From assembly GCA_934402515.1 (NCBI GenBank), contig CAKRTZ010000021.1, positions 1 to 36,618 of the forward strand: a stretch of 36,618 nt of DNA, given 5' to 3'. A program made the position numbers and the translations under genes. Within the stretch, counting starts at the first letter, position 1. The number at the start of each line of letters is the position of its first letter. Origin of the DNA: an uncultured Lachnospiraceae bacterium. Lineage in GTDB: Bacteria > Bacillota > Clostridia > Lachnospirales > Lachnospiraceae. The notes beneath the pieces are model-generated. The model made no database searches and had not been told where the DNA came from. It saw only the letters and a program-made list of their open reading frames with translations. This document shows, piece by piece, positions 8,478-16,454 of this stretch.

Positions 8478-9644
8478 CTACTTTAATAAGTTAGCAGAGA
8501 TGACCATACGCTGAACTTCGGAAGTTCCTTCGTAAATCTCTGTAATCTTGGCATCACGCATCATACGCTCTACATCGTACTCTCTGATGTAACCGTAACC
8601 ACCGTGTAACTGAACAGCCTTGGTGGTAACTTCCATAGCTACTTCTGCAGCATACAGTTTTGCCATAGCAGCCTCTACGGAGTAGGAAATCTTCGGGTTC
8701 TTTGCATATTCACCCTTCTTCATTGCAGCCTTGTAAACCATCATCTGAGCAGCCTGTACCTTGGTAGCCATATCAGCTAACTGGAACTGGGTGTTCTGGA
8801 ACTGTGCGATGGAACGGCCGAACTGTTTTCTCTCTTTTACATAGTTGATGGTGGTCTCTAAAGCGCCCTCTGCGATACCCAGAGCCTGCGCAGCGATACC
8901 GATACGTCCGCCGTCCAGGGTGTGCATTGCGATGTTGAAGCCTTTACCCTGCTGTCCTAACAGATTCTCCTTGGGGATACGGCAGTCGGTAAATACTAAC
9001 TCGTAAGTGGATGAACCACGGATACCCATCTTGTTCTCTTTGGTACCGAAGGTAAATCCGGGAGTGCCTTTCTCTACGATAAATGCGGAGATCTCTTTTA
9101 ACATCTTGCCGCGTTTCTCAATCTTGCCGGTTACAGCGAAGATTACATATACATCAGCCTCTTTACCATTGGTAATGAAGCATTTGGAACCGTTTAATAC
9201 CCACTCATCACCGTCTAAAACAGCCTTGGTCTGCTGACCCTGAGCGTCAGTACCGGCACCGGGCTCGGTCAGACCGAAAGCACCCAGTTTCTCACCTTTT
9301 GCAAGGGGAACGAGATATTTCTGTTTCTGCTCCTCAGTACCGAAGGTCATAATCGGATCGCAGCACAGAGAGGTGTGTGCAGAAACGATAACGCCTGTGG
9401 TACCACAAACTTTGGATAACTCCTCAACGCACATAGCGTATGTCAGAGCGTCACAGCCCTGGCCGCCATACTGCTTGGGAACAGGAATACCCATAAATCC
9501 GAATTTTGCCATTTTATCCACGGTAGCGCGAGGGAATACTTCAGTCTCGTCCACTTCCTGGGCTAACGGTTTCACTTCTTTTTCGGCGAACTCTTTGAAC
9601 AGAGTACGCGCCATTTCATGTTCTTTGCTCAGATTGAAATCCAT
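8478..9644 (-). CDS. bcd: Butyryl-CoA dehydrogenase
   Basis: A 388-residue acyl-CoA dehydrogenase that reduces crotonyl-CoA to butyryl-CoA. Seen are the FAD-binding segment FGLTEPGAGTDAQGQQT, the substrate loop CFITNGKEADVYV, and the C-terminal helix block GGYGYIREYDVERMMRDAKITEIYEGTSEVQ with the catalytic glutamate of the short-chain family in EIYEG. The length matches clostridial Bcd. It has a GGAGG ribosome site and is directly followed by etfB and etfA, the arrangement of the Bcd-EtfAB bifurcating complex. Codon use is strongly biased, as expected for an abundant fermentation enzyme. Confidence 0.95.
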   Translation of the reverse strand: MDFNLSKEHEMARTLFKEFAEKEVKPLAQEVDETEVFPRATVDKMAKFGFMGIPVPKQYGGQGCDALTYAMCVEELSKVCGTTGVIVSAHTSLCCDPIMTFGTEEQKQKYLVPLAKGEKLGAFGLTEPGAGTDAQGQQTKAVLDGDEWVLNGSKCFITNGKEADVYVIFAVTGKIEKRGKMLKEISAFIVEKGTPGFTFGTKENKMGIRGSSTYELVFTDCRIPKENLLGQQGKGFNIAMHTLDGGRIGIAAQALGIAEGALETTINYVKERKQFGRSIAQFQNTQFQLADMATKVQAAQMMVYKAAMKKGEYAKNPKISYSVEAAMAKLYAAEVAMEVTTKAVQLHGGYGYIREYDVERMMRDAKITEIYEGTSEVQRMVISANLLK

Positions 9645-9670
9645 GATTTTCTATCCTCCATATTTATTGC

Positions 9671-10543
9671 TTACTGTGCATCTACCGGTGTTTTGGTACG
9701 ATCAGCATTGTATACATAGAATCCCTTGCCGCTCTTTACGCCGAGGTTTCCACCACGAACCATCTTACGGATTAAAGGACATGCACGGTATTTGCTGTCA
9801 CCAGTCTCTTTGTACAGAACATCCATGATAGCAAGGCAGATATCCAGACCTACGAAATCACCTAACTCCAGGGGTCCCATAGGATGGTTTGCACCAAGTT
9901 TCATAGCGGAATCGATACCGGCGATATCGGAAACACCTTCCATTTTGATGAAAGCAGCTTCGTTAATCATAGGGATCAGGATACGGTTTACTACGAAACC
10001 AGCAGCCTCGTTAACCTGTACAGGCTCTTTACCGATTTCAACGGAAATCTTCTTGATAGCATCTACAGTCTCAACAGGTGTGTTCACACCAGCGATAACT
10101 TCTACTAATTTCATTCTGTCAGCAGGATTGAAGAAGTGCATACCAATCATAGGACGGGTTAAGCCGTTTCCAATCTCAGTGATGGAAAGAGAAGAAGTGT
10201 TGGATGCGAAGATACACTCAGGTTTTGCAATCTTGTCCAGCTCTGCAAAAGTGGTTTTCTTTACATCCATGTTCTCAAATGCAGCCTCTACGATTAAATC
10301 GCAGTCAGCGCAAAGGTCTTCTTTCAGACCAGGAGTGATGCTTGCCAGGATCGCATCAACCTTCTCCTGGGTCATCTTTCCTTTTTCAACAAGTCTTGCA
10401 TAACCTTTTGCAATCTTGTCTTTGCCGCCCTCTGCCCATTCCTGTTTGATGTCGCAGAGTGCTACTGTGTAGCCGTCTACCTGAGCAAATGCTTTTGCAA
10501 TGCCCTGACCCATGGTTCCTGCACCAATAATACCAACTTTCAT
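9671..10543 (-). CDS. hbd: 3-hydroxybutyryl-CoA dehydrogenase
   Basis: A 290-residue enzyme that reduces acetoacetyl-CoA to 3-hydroxybutyryl-CoA with NAD(P)H. It starts with the Rossmann motif GIIGAGTMGQGIA. The catalytic serine is in SNTSSLSI (near 117), the catalytic histidine in MIGMHFFNPADRMKLVEVI (near 138), and the asparagine in AAGFVVNRIL (near 188). The length is typical. It has a perfect AAGGAGG ribosome site. The 90-base gap upstream (between crt and hbd) carries a stable inverted repeat, unlike the short gaps elsewhere in the operon. Confidence 0.96.
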   Translation of the reverse strand: MKVGIIGAGTMGQGIAKAFAQVDGYTVALCDIKQEWAEGGKDKIAKGYARLVEKGKMTQEKVDAILASITPGLKEDLCADCDLIVEAAFENMDVKKTTFAELDKIAKPECIFASNTSSLSITEIGNGLTRPMIGMHFFNPADRMKLVEVIAGVNTPVETVDAIKKISVEIGKEPVQVNEAAGFVVNRILIPMINEAAFIKMEGVSDIAGIDSAMKLGANHPMGPLELGDFVGLDICLAIMDVLYKETGDSKYRACPLIRKMVRGGNLGVKSGKGFYVYNADRTKTPVDAQ

Positions 10544-10565
10544 GTTGAATCCTCCTTAACTTTGG

Positions 10566-10621
10566 GGAGGAAAATGCGTCTGCCTACAGGCGCAGAGGTT
10601 TTGCCTCCTTGATTTTCCTCC
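10566..10621. promoter_or_regulatory. crt-hbd intercistronic stem-loop
   Basis: Outer arms GGAGGAAAAT (10566-10575) and ATTTTCCTCC (10612-10621) are perfectly complementary and enclose a smaller CTGC-rich hairpin. There is no U-run after it. Because the arms are ribosome-site-like, the structure could be an RNA processing or stability element or affect ribosome entry (inference). Confidence 0.5.
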
Positions 10622-10633
10622 ACTTCCATTCAA

Positions 10634-11419
10634 TTATTTATTCTGGAAAGGTTCTTTCACTTTCTCTTTGTTCTTGTCCAGGAAAAATGCCATGCCGTAC
10701 TTCTGGTCTTCGGTCTCGAAACAGTCACCAAACAGTTTCTCCTCGATTACGATAGCATCATCCATAACAGCATCTAAACCTTCATTGATCGCTTTCTTGC
10801 AGTTGCGGACAGCGATAGGAGCATTCTTTGCGATGCCTGCTGCCATCTTCTCTGCTGCAGGAAGTAACTCTTCCTGGATATAAACTGCATTTACCAGACC
10901 GATGCGGTAAGCCTCATCTGCCTTAATGTTACGTGCAGTGTAAATCATCTGTTTCGCCATGCCGGCGCCTACCAGACGAGCCAGTCTCTGTGTGCCGCCA
11001 AATCCGGGAGTGATTCCCAGACCAACTTCAGGCTGACCAAATACTGCATTGTCAGAGCAGATGCGGATGTCACAGCTCATGGAAATCTCACATCCACCGC
11101 CCAGTGCAAAACCGTTTACGGCTGCAATAACAGGGATAGGGAAGGTTTCCAGTTTGCGGAATACATCGTTACCCTTTTTACCGAAAGCCTCACCTTCTGC
11201 CTTGGTCAGAGTGCTCATCTCAGCGATATCAGCACCTGCAACGAAGGATTTCTGGCCTGCTCCGGTAAGAATCAGGCAGCGTACTTCGTTTAAATCCACA
11301 GCATCCAGTGTTGCATTTAACTCATCCAAAACCTGGGAGTTCAGGGCATTTAATGCTTTCTCACGGCTGATGGTGATGATTGCATACTGACCCTTTACTT
11401 CGTACTGAATAAATTCCAT
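10634..11419 (-). CDS. crt: 3-hydroxybutyryl-CoA dehydratase (crotonase)
   Basis: An enoyl-CoA hydratase/isomerase family enzyme of 261 residues that dehydrates 3-hydroxybutyryl-CoA to crotonyl-CoA. The crotonase signature is clear: KALNALNSQVLDEL near the N-terminus, the oxyanion-hole segments FVAGADIAEM and GFALGGGCEISMSCDIRI, the first catalytic glutamate in this region and the second in FGQPEVGLGITPGFGGTQRL. A longer frame begins at a TTG at 11431, but the ATG at 11419 has GGAG 6 bases upstream and is the better start. It lies only 14 bases after the thiolase stop codon. Confidence 0.96.
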   Translation of the reverse strand: MEFIQYEVKGQYAIITISREKALNALNSQVLDELNATLDAVDLNEVRCLILTGAGQKSFVAGADIAEMSTLTKAEGEAFGKKGNDVFRKLETFPIPVIAAVNGFALGGGCEISMSCDIRICSDNAVFGQPEVGLGITPGFGGTQRLARLVGAGMAKQMIYTARNIKADEAYRIGLVNAVYIQEELLPAAEKMAAGIAKNAPIAVRNCKKAINEGLDAVMDDAIVIEEKLFGDCFETEDQKYGMAFFLDKNKEKVKEPFQNK

Positions 11420-11433
11420 TGTATTCTCCAATC

Positions 11434-12618
11434 TTAATCTTCAATCTTAACGATAGTAGAGCATCCCATACCACCGCCGATACACAGGGTAGCCAGACCG
11501 GTCTTAGCACCTCTGGCCTGCATCTCATGCAGTAAGGTTACCAGGATACGGCATCCGGAAGCTCCTACAGGATGACCAAGCGCGATTGCACCACCGTTGG
11601 GGTTCAACTGTTTCTCGGTGTCAATACCTAAGTCTTTGCCAACTGCTACAGACTGAGCTGCGAATGCTTCGTTTGCCTCGATGATATCGAAGTCTTCGAT
11701 CTTCATGCCGGTCTTAGCCATTACCTTCTTGGTAGCTGCAACAGGTCCGATACCCATAACCTCAGGACGGACACCAGCAAGAGCACCAGCTACGAAGGTA
11801 GCCATAGGTTTTACGCCTAACTCTTTTGCTTTCTCTTCGCTCATAACAACGATTGCAGCAGCACCGTCGTTGATACCGGATGCGTTACCAGCAGTTACAA
11901 AACCATCTTTGTTGATAGGACGAAGTTTCTGTAAACCTTCGATGGTAGAACCGTGACGAGGGCCCTCATCAACCTTGAACTCAACCATCTCTTTTTTCTT
12001 CTTAACCATAACGGGAACAATCTCAGCATCGAATGCACCGGAGTTCTGTGCAGCTTCAGCCTTCTGCTGGCTCTTTAATGCGAACTCGTCTAACTCTTCA
12101 CGGGTCAGACCCCACTCACGGCAGATGTTATCTGCGGTTGTGATCATGTGATAATCATTGAATGCATCCCACAGTGCATCTTTGATCATGGTATCCACTA
12201 AAGTACCATTGTTCATTCTGTATCCGAAACGAGCCTGAGGAACTGCGTAAGGAGCCATAGACATGTTCTCCATACCACCTGCTACTACGATATCAGCGTC
12301 GCCAGCCATAATCATCTGTGCTGCCTGATTTACGCAGTTTAAGCCGGATCCGCAAACTACGTTCATGGTAACTGCGGGAACCTCAATGGGAAGACCTGCC
12401 TTGATAGATGCCTGACGAGCCACGTTCTGACCCTGTCCTGCCTGGATTACACATCCCATGTAAACCTGATCTACATCCTCAGGTTTTACACCTGCTCTGT
12501 TTAATGCTTCCTTGATTACAATTGCACCAAGTTCTGCAGCGGGAGTTGTGCTGAGACTTCCACCCATTGTACCGATTGCGGTACGGCAAGCTCCGGCTAA
12601 TACTACTTTCTTTGCCAT
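11434..12618 (-). CDS. thlA: Acetyl-CoA acetyltransferase (thiolase)
   Basis: The first enzyme of the butyrate pathway; it condenses two acetyl-CoA to acetoacetyl-CoA. The 394-residue protein has the acyl-carrying cysteine in MNVVCGSGLNCVNQAA (near residue 88), the catalytic histidine in GGAIALGHPVGASGCR, and the second catalytic cysteine in ATLCIGGGMG near the C-terminus. An ATG at 12633 is in frame but has no ribosome site. ATG 12618 is preceded by GGAGG at 8 bases, so I chose it. This gene heads the operon thl-crt-hbd-bcd-etfB-etfA, with a good promoter and a candidate Rex operator in its leader. Confidence 0.96.
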   Translation of the reverse strand: MAKKVVLAGACRTAIGTMGGSLSTTPAAELGAIVIKEALNRAGVKPEDVDQVYMGCVIQAGQGQNVARQASIKAGLPIEVPAVTMNVVCGSGLNCVNQAAQMIMAGDADIVVAGGMENMSMAPYAVPQARFGYRMNNGTLVDTMIKDALWDAFNDYHMITTADNICREWGLTREELDEFALKSQQKAEAAQNSGAFDAEIVPVMVKKKKEMVEFKVDEGPRHGSTIEGLQKLRPINKDGFVTAGNASGINDGAAAIVVMSEEKAKELGVKPMATFVAGALAGVRPEVMGIGPVAATKKVMAKTGMKIEDFDIIEANEAFAAQSVAVGKDLGIDTEKQLNPNGGAIALGHPVGASGCRILVTLLHEMQARGAKTGLATLCIGGGMGCSTIVKIED

Positions 12619-12662
12619 AGATTTTTCCTCCATTTAATTGTAAATTCAACTGTTTCACACGA

Positions 12663-12680
12663 TTGTTATTTTTTTATCAT
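12663..12680. promoter_or_regulatory. Candidate Rex operator in the butyrate operon leader
   Basis: TTGTTATTTTTTTATCAT matches 11 of the 14 fixed positions of the Firmicute Rex consensus TTGTTAA-N4-TTAACAA. It lies just downstream of the predicted start point, where a bound repressor would block transcription. Rex is known to control butyrate genes by NADH/NAD ratio in clostridia; binding here is inferred. Confidence 0.45.
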
Positions 12681-12691
12681 GCGCTATTTTC

Positions 12692-12720
12692 ATATTACCA
12701 TAGTGCCATTCTTTTTGCAA
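12692..12720 (-). promoter_or_regulatory. Promoter of the butyrate operon
   Basis: A -35 TTGCAA (12715-12720) and a -10 TAATAT (12692-12697) are separated by 17 bases, with a TG extended -10 element. Confidence 0.7.
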
Positions 12721-12780
12721 TGGTTTTGTGTAACTATTTGTCGGGTCGTGTATCGCTCACGGGCAATCTTTGAATGGAAA

Positions 12781-13851
12781 TTACTGCTGTTTTTCGTATT
12801 CCGCCACTGCTGGATCCTTCATTTCATAAATCCGGTGCCACTCCTTTGTTTCCTCCTCCCGTTCCACTGCACTTCGATTCCCGGCAAGGAATTGGGCAAG
12901 CTGATAGCAGTCGATCCAGATCTCGTTGCCCTGTTCTCTCCTTTTTTCATCAAAAATTAGTTCCATGCCGAAATGAAGATGCACGGTTTTGATATTGTTC
13001 ACATTTTCTTTGGCGGAATACCCCGTGTGCCCCATGTATCCGATGACCTGTCCTGCTGTCACCACACTTCCCTCCTCCAGGGATTTGCAGTAAGGAAAAT
13101 TCTGGCGCAGATGGGCATAGTAATAGTAGCGTTTTCCATCAAAACTGCGGATACCGATGCGCCAGCCACCGTATTGGTTCCACCCCAGTGCTTCCACGGT
13201 GCCGGATTCCACAGCCACCACCGGAGTTCCGATAAGTCCCATCATATCGTGCCCCAGATGAGGACGGGCATAACCGTAGCTTCTGGAGGCGCCGAAATCA
13301 TCATAGTCCTGATAGTCAAAGCCTTTGGCAAGGGGGGAAAAAGCTTTGAGTCCGTACTTTTTACGCCACTCCTTCTGTCCGTCCCCAGCATCCTCCTCAA
13401 TCTCATATTCTCCTACAAAACTGTGCAGCACTGCATCGTATGCCTCCCGGTAATAGGAAAAATATTTCAATTCTTTTGTCAGTTCCTCCAGGGTGCTTTC
13501 GCCCTCCACAAACTGCGCTGCCATTTTGTCCATATCCTGTAACGCTTTTTGCGTAAAATTTCCACCACTTCGTGCCGCTGTCAATGCCAACAGGTCAATC
13601 CAGTCAATGTGGGGCTCTTTTTCGTAGGTGCCCACATCATACCGGTATGCCTTTTTCAGTGCCTCGCAGGGCACCTGGAAATCCACCCACTTGATGGTGG
13701 TGTCTCCACTATCATCCAGTTCCCAGAACACTTCCTGCTCCGCCGCCTGCTTCTGCTCCTGTCTGTGCTGTACCCACAGGGAATAGAGTAGCAAAAAAAG
13801 GAGCAGTGCTCCGATCAGGAGAAGTTTTCTACTAATTTTCTTATAGTTCAT
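12781..13851 (-). CDS. Membrane-anchored M23 family peptidase (LytM-type)
   Basis: A protein of about 356 residues with a short basic N-terminus, one membrane span (LLLIGALLLFLLLYSLW), a poorly conserved middle region and a C-terminal M23 metallopeptidase domain. The zinc ligands are visible as HLGHD (HxxxD) and HLHFG (HxH), so it should be an active glycyl or cross-link endopeptidase acting on peptidoglycan outside the membrane. The frame extends to a GTG at 13869. Neither start has a strong ribosome site, and ATG 13851 gives the more usual signal-anchor. It stands alone between the hpf terminator and the butyrate promoter. The family resembles sporulation-type M23 proteins, but nothing here shows sporulation control. 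Confidence 0.85.
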   Translation of the reverse strand: MNYKKISRKLLLIGALLLFLLLYSLWVQHRQEQKQAAEQEVFWELDDSGDTTIKWVDFQVPCEALKKAYRYDVGTYEKEPHIDWIDLLALTAARSGGNFTQKALQDMDKMAAQFVEGESTLEELTKELKYFSYYREAYDAVLHSFVGEYEIEEDAGDGQKEWRKKYGLKAFSPLAKGFDYQDYDDFGASRSYGYARPHLGHDMMGLIGTPVVAVESGTVEALGWNQYGGWRIGIRSFDGKRYYYYAHLRQNFPYCKSLEEGSVVTAGQVIGYMGHTGYSAKENVNNIKTVHLHFGMELIFDEKRREQGNEIWIDCYQLAQFLAGNRSAVEREEETKEWHRIYEMKDPAVAEYEKQQ

Positions 13852-13967
13852 ACGCCTGTACCGTCCCACGCTTTCGTCTTTATTTTATGTTGGGATGAAT
13901 GTCCGGTATGACTGTGGGAAATGTTTGAAACAAAGAGTCGCTTGCCAGTTCTTAGCACAGTGGTTAT

Positions 13968-13996
13968 AAAAACACCCCGCTTGGGTAAGCGGGGTG
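13968..13996 (-). terminator. Terminator of hpf
   Basis: A perfect 10-bp stem (CACCCCGCTT / AAGCGGGGTG) with a 4-base loop is followed on the minus strand by TTTTTATA, 20 bases past the hpf stop codon. Confidence 0.92.
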
Positions 13997-14015
13997 CGAT
14001 GATAATGACTATGAT

Positions 14016-14543
14016 TTAGTTTTCGGGTTCGATGATACCGTAGGTGCCACCTTTTCTCTTATAAACAACGTTTACTTCATCGGTATCTGCGTTGCAGAAT
14101 ACGAAGAAGTTATGACCTAACAGTTCCATCTGGATACATGCATCTTCAGGATACATGGGCTTGATATCAAATTTCTTGGTACGAACGATCTTGATCTCTT
14201 CCTCTTCCTCAGGCTCTTCTTCCACAAAAGCCTTACTGAAGGACATGGCGTTCTGCTGCTTGTCCACAATCTTTGCTTTGTACTTTTTAAGCTGACGCTC
14301 GATGACTTCCTCTACCAGATCGATGGAAACATACATGTCTGAGCTGCTCTGCTCGGAACGGATGATCTTGCCTTTGACAGGAATTGTCACCTCAATTTTC
14401 TGTACTCCTTTTTCCACACTGAGCATGACATGAACTTCTGTCTCGGGAGTGAAATACTTTTCAAGTTTACCGATCTTGTCCTGTACCGCACTCTTTAATC
14501 CTTCTGTAACATCGATATTTTTTCCGTTGATAATATACTTCAT
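14016..14543 (-). CDS. hpf: Ribosome hibernation promoting factor, long form
   Basis: A 175-residue long-form HPF (also called RaiA/YvyD-like), which binds the 30S decoding centre in stationary phase and dimerises ribosomes into 100S particles. The N-terminal S30AE domain spans about residues 1-100 (KYIINGKNIDVTEGLKSAV, KIGKLEKYF, VEVIERQLKKYK-like end). An acidic linker (EEEPEEEEEI) leads to the C-terminal dimerisation domain (KKFDIKPMYPEDACIQMELLGHNFFVFCNADT). A monocistronic unit is indicated by its own extended -10 promoter and a strong terminator. Confidence is high. Confidence 0.96.
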   Translation of the reverse strand: MKYIINGKNIDVTEGLKSAVQDKIGKLEKYFTPETEVHVMLSVEKGVQKIEVTIPVKGKIIRSEQSSSDMYVSIDLVEEVIERQLKKYKAKIVDKQQNAMSFSKAFVEEEPEEEEEIKIVRTKKFDIKPMYPEDACIQMELLGHNFFVFCNADTDEVNVVYKRKGGTYGIIEPEN

Positions 14544-14578
14544 AGGTCATCATCCTTTCTTTTTTATATTGTATGTGT

Positions 14579-14607
14579 ATTTTAGCATATTTCTTCTTAT
14601 TATTCAA
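14579..14607 (-). promoter_or_regulatory. Promoter of hpf
   Basis: A -35 TTGAAT (14602-14607), 17-base spacer, TG-extended -10 TAAAAT (14579-14584). The leader to the ATG is about 30 bases. Confidence 0.65.
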
Positions 14608-14737
14608 CAATTTAAAGAAATTTTGTTTTGTTTTACAAATACGATAAAGTCAATGGTTTTGGCTTGTTTCCTCGACAAAAGCCGAATTTTTATTACAAGT
14701 TCACAAAAAATTTAGAATTATTCCCGGCTCAAATTTC

Positions 14738-14807
14738 TGTGGATAATGTGGATAACTCCGTGTATAAATAAAAAAAGCCCAAATTTGGCGATTCCTTATG
14801 TGGATAA
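14738..14807 (-). promoter_or_regulatory. Three perfect DnaA boxes between hpf and the NlpC gene
   Basis: TTATCCACA occurs, on the minus strand, as an abutting pair at 14738-14755 and once more at 14799-14807. The surrounding 14610-14928 stretch is AT-rich and has no gene. The pair is identical to the one at 1193-1210. No dnaA, dnaN or other origin gene is present, so a titration or regulatory cluster is more likely than an origin. Confidence 0.6.
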
Positions 14808-14924
14808 CTTTTCGTTGCTTTCAAGCAAATTTTTTATTCTTTTGTTCAATTTGTCCAAGGGACTTTTTGTCAAGGCAAAACCTGCTATTTCTCTTATTTT
14901 GTTATTATCTCACAAGTCCAAATA

Positions 14925-14962
14925 AGGAAAAAGGCGCAAGTACTTATCGCACCTGCGCCTTT
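14925..14962 (-). terminator. Terminator of the NlpC/P60 gene
   Basis: An 11-bp or longer stem (AAGGCGCAGGTGC with GTACTTGCGCCTT, loop GATAA) is followed by TTTTTCC on the minus strand, just after the stop codon at 14978. Confidence 0.88.
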
Positions 14963-14977
14963 CAAGTCTCTTTGTTA

Positions 14978-16234
14978 TTAGAAAATACGTCTTACTGCCA
15001 GAGTCTGACGATATCCTGCATTGGAAACAATGATACCGGTCTTTGCAGTGGATGCATGTACGATCTGTCCGTTACCGATGTAAAGGGCTACGTGGCCGGA
15101 GTAGCAGATCAAATCACCGGGCTGTGCATTTGCCAGACCACCTTCTACTTCATAGCCGACTTTACGGTCTGCAGAGGAAGAATGGGGCAGACTGATTCCA
15201 AAATTGGAATAAACACTCATGACAAATCCGGAACAATCCGTACCATTGGTAAGGCTGCTTCCGCCATACACATAAGGATTGCCGACAAACTGTAATGCAT
15301 AATTTGCAACTGCGTTTCCATACTCACTTCCACCGGAAACTGTCATTGCCGGTGCCTGGCTTGCAGAGCTGGAAGAATTGGAGGAACTGCTGGAGGTGGA
15401 TTTTTTCTTTGCCTGGGATGCAGCCGCTGCTGCCTCTGCCGCTTTTCTCTCCTCCTCTGCCTTTTTCAGACGGGCTTCCTCTTCTGCCTTGGACTCTGCT
15501 TTTACAAATTCTGTGGAAAGGGTGACATAGTCTGTGGAGACATATCCGTCACCTTCCTCGATATTGATCTTTACCCATCCGTCAAGTTCTTCTGTTACTA
15601 ACAGGTCATCGTCAATGGGAACCAGACCTAAAACAGCGGAATCGGTGCTGGGCTGTTCTCTTACCTTTAATGTGGTGGTGGTTACGGTGGCGATACGGGT
15701 TCCGACTTTCTTTGCCAGTTCCACGGCAGCCTCACCGGTGACACAATACTCACCCTTTACATATCCGGTTACGGAACCGGATTCGATCTTGTACCATCCG
15801 TTTTCTTCTTCAATAAAGACACCTACGGATTTATCATAGAGCTTACCCACAATGTTGCCCTCTTCGCTGGGCAGATCTCTTACATTTACGTAATTATTTA
15901 CCTGGGCAATTACCAGAGACTTAAAGGTCTCCTCCTCTGCCTTAGCATCTCTCTGCTGTTTCGTCATCGTCACAGTGGGAGCTGCTGCCAGTGCCTGGTC
16001 TCCATCATCAATCATGGCAATGTCCATGGTTGCTGTAATCTGCTTTGTGGAAGAGGAATTCTTACTGTCCTTTGCGGAACTCATGGTCGTGCTTTTATTA
16101 TTTACCGCCAATCCTACGCCTGCAGAAGGTAATACAGAGGAAAGACCTGTTGCATTTGCAGTCATGGGAAAGCCGGTGATAACAACTGCTGCGGTAAGTG
16201 CCATAGCAGCAATTTTTATATTCTGATGTCTCAT
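14978..16234 (-). CDS. Secreted SH3-domain NlpC/P60 cell-wall hydrolase
   Basis: A 418-residue exported protein. A signal peptide (AAMALTAAVVITGFPMTANA) is followed by two bacterial SH3 domains at about residues 110-165 (NVRDLPSEEGNIVGKLY) and 185-240 (LKVREQPSTDSAVLGLV), then a charged Ala/Glu-rich helix and a serine-rich linker (about 250-292), and the NlpC/P60 domain to the end. The catalytic triad is visible: Cys334 in TDCSGF, His381 in YSGHVALYIG and His393 in IVHAS. Such enzymes cut D-Glu-diaminopimelate type bonds in wall peptides. It is monocistronic, with a very good promoter and its own terminator. Confidence 0.95.
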   Translation of the reverse strand: MRHQNIKIAAMALTAAVVITGFPMTANATGLSSVLPSAGVGLAVNNKSTTMSSAKDSKNSSSTKQITATMDIAMIDDGDQALAAAPTVTMTKQQRDAKAEEETFKSLVIAQVNNYVNVRDLPSEEGNIVGKLYDKSVGVFIEEENGWYKIESGSVTGYVKGEYCVTGEAAVELAKKVGTRIATVTTTTLKVREQPSTDSAVLGLVPIDDDLLVTEELDGWVKINIEEGDGYVSTDYVTLSTEFVKAESKAEEEARLKKAEEERKAAEAAAAASQAKKKSTSSSSSNSSSSASQAPAMTVSGGSEYGNAVANYALQFVGNPYVYGGSSLTNGTDCSGFVMSVYSNFGISLPHSSSADRKVGYEVEGGLANAQPGDLICYSGHVALYIGNGQIVHASTAKTGIIVSNAGYRQTLAVRRIF

Positions 16235-16288
16235 AATGCCTCCAAAATTGGGTCTGTATTTATTACAAATTTGTTACATCCGTGAATA

Positions 16289-16317
16289 AATATAGCATTA
16301 TGACCATTCCTTGTCAA
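16289..16317 (-). promoter_or_regulatory. Promoter of the NlpC/P60 gene
   Basis: A consensus -35 TTGACA (16312-16317), 17-base spacer, TG-extended -10 TATATT (16289-16294). This is one of the strongest promoters in the window. Confidence 0.82.
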
Positions 16318-16321
16318 GTAA

Positions 16322-16369
16322 ATGCAGAAAATCCCAGGAAATGGCAACAGCGCATTTTCCCGGGATTTC
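16322..16369 (-). terminator. Terminator downstream of trxB
   Basis: A long imperfect hairpin with arms AAATCCCGGGAAAATG and CATTTCCTGGGATTT, followed by TTCTGC on the minus strand. It lies about 85 bases past the trxB stop. Confidence 0.7.
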
Positions 16370-16454
16370 TGAGGTTTCTAGCAATTTATACAATTTATAG
16401 TTGTAATATTTGTGTAATATTTCAATGTGATTTCGATACTGCCCCAAGGTTCTT

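Noticed and set aside
13870..13970. Promoter for the M23 peptidase gene
   Set aside because: No -35/-10 pair with acceptable spacing could be seen.
14610..14928. Replication origin, because of DnaA boxes in an AT-rich gap
   Set aside because: Only three boxes and no dnaA, dnaN, rpmH or other origin-linked genes; a titration or regulatory cluster is more likely.
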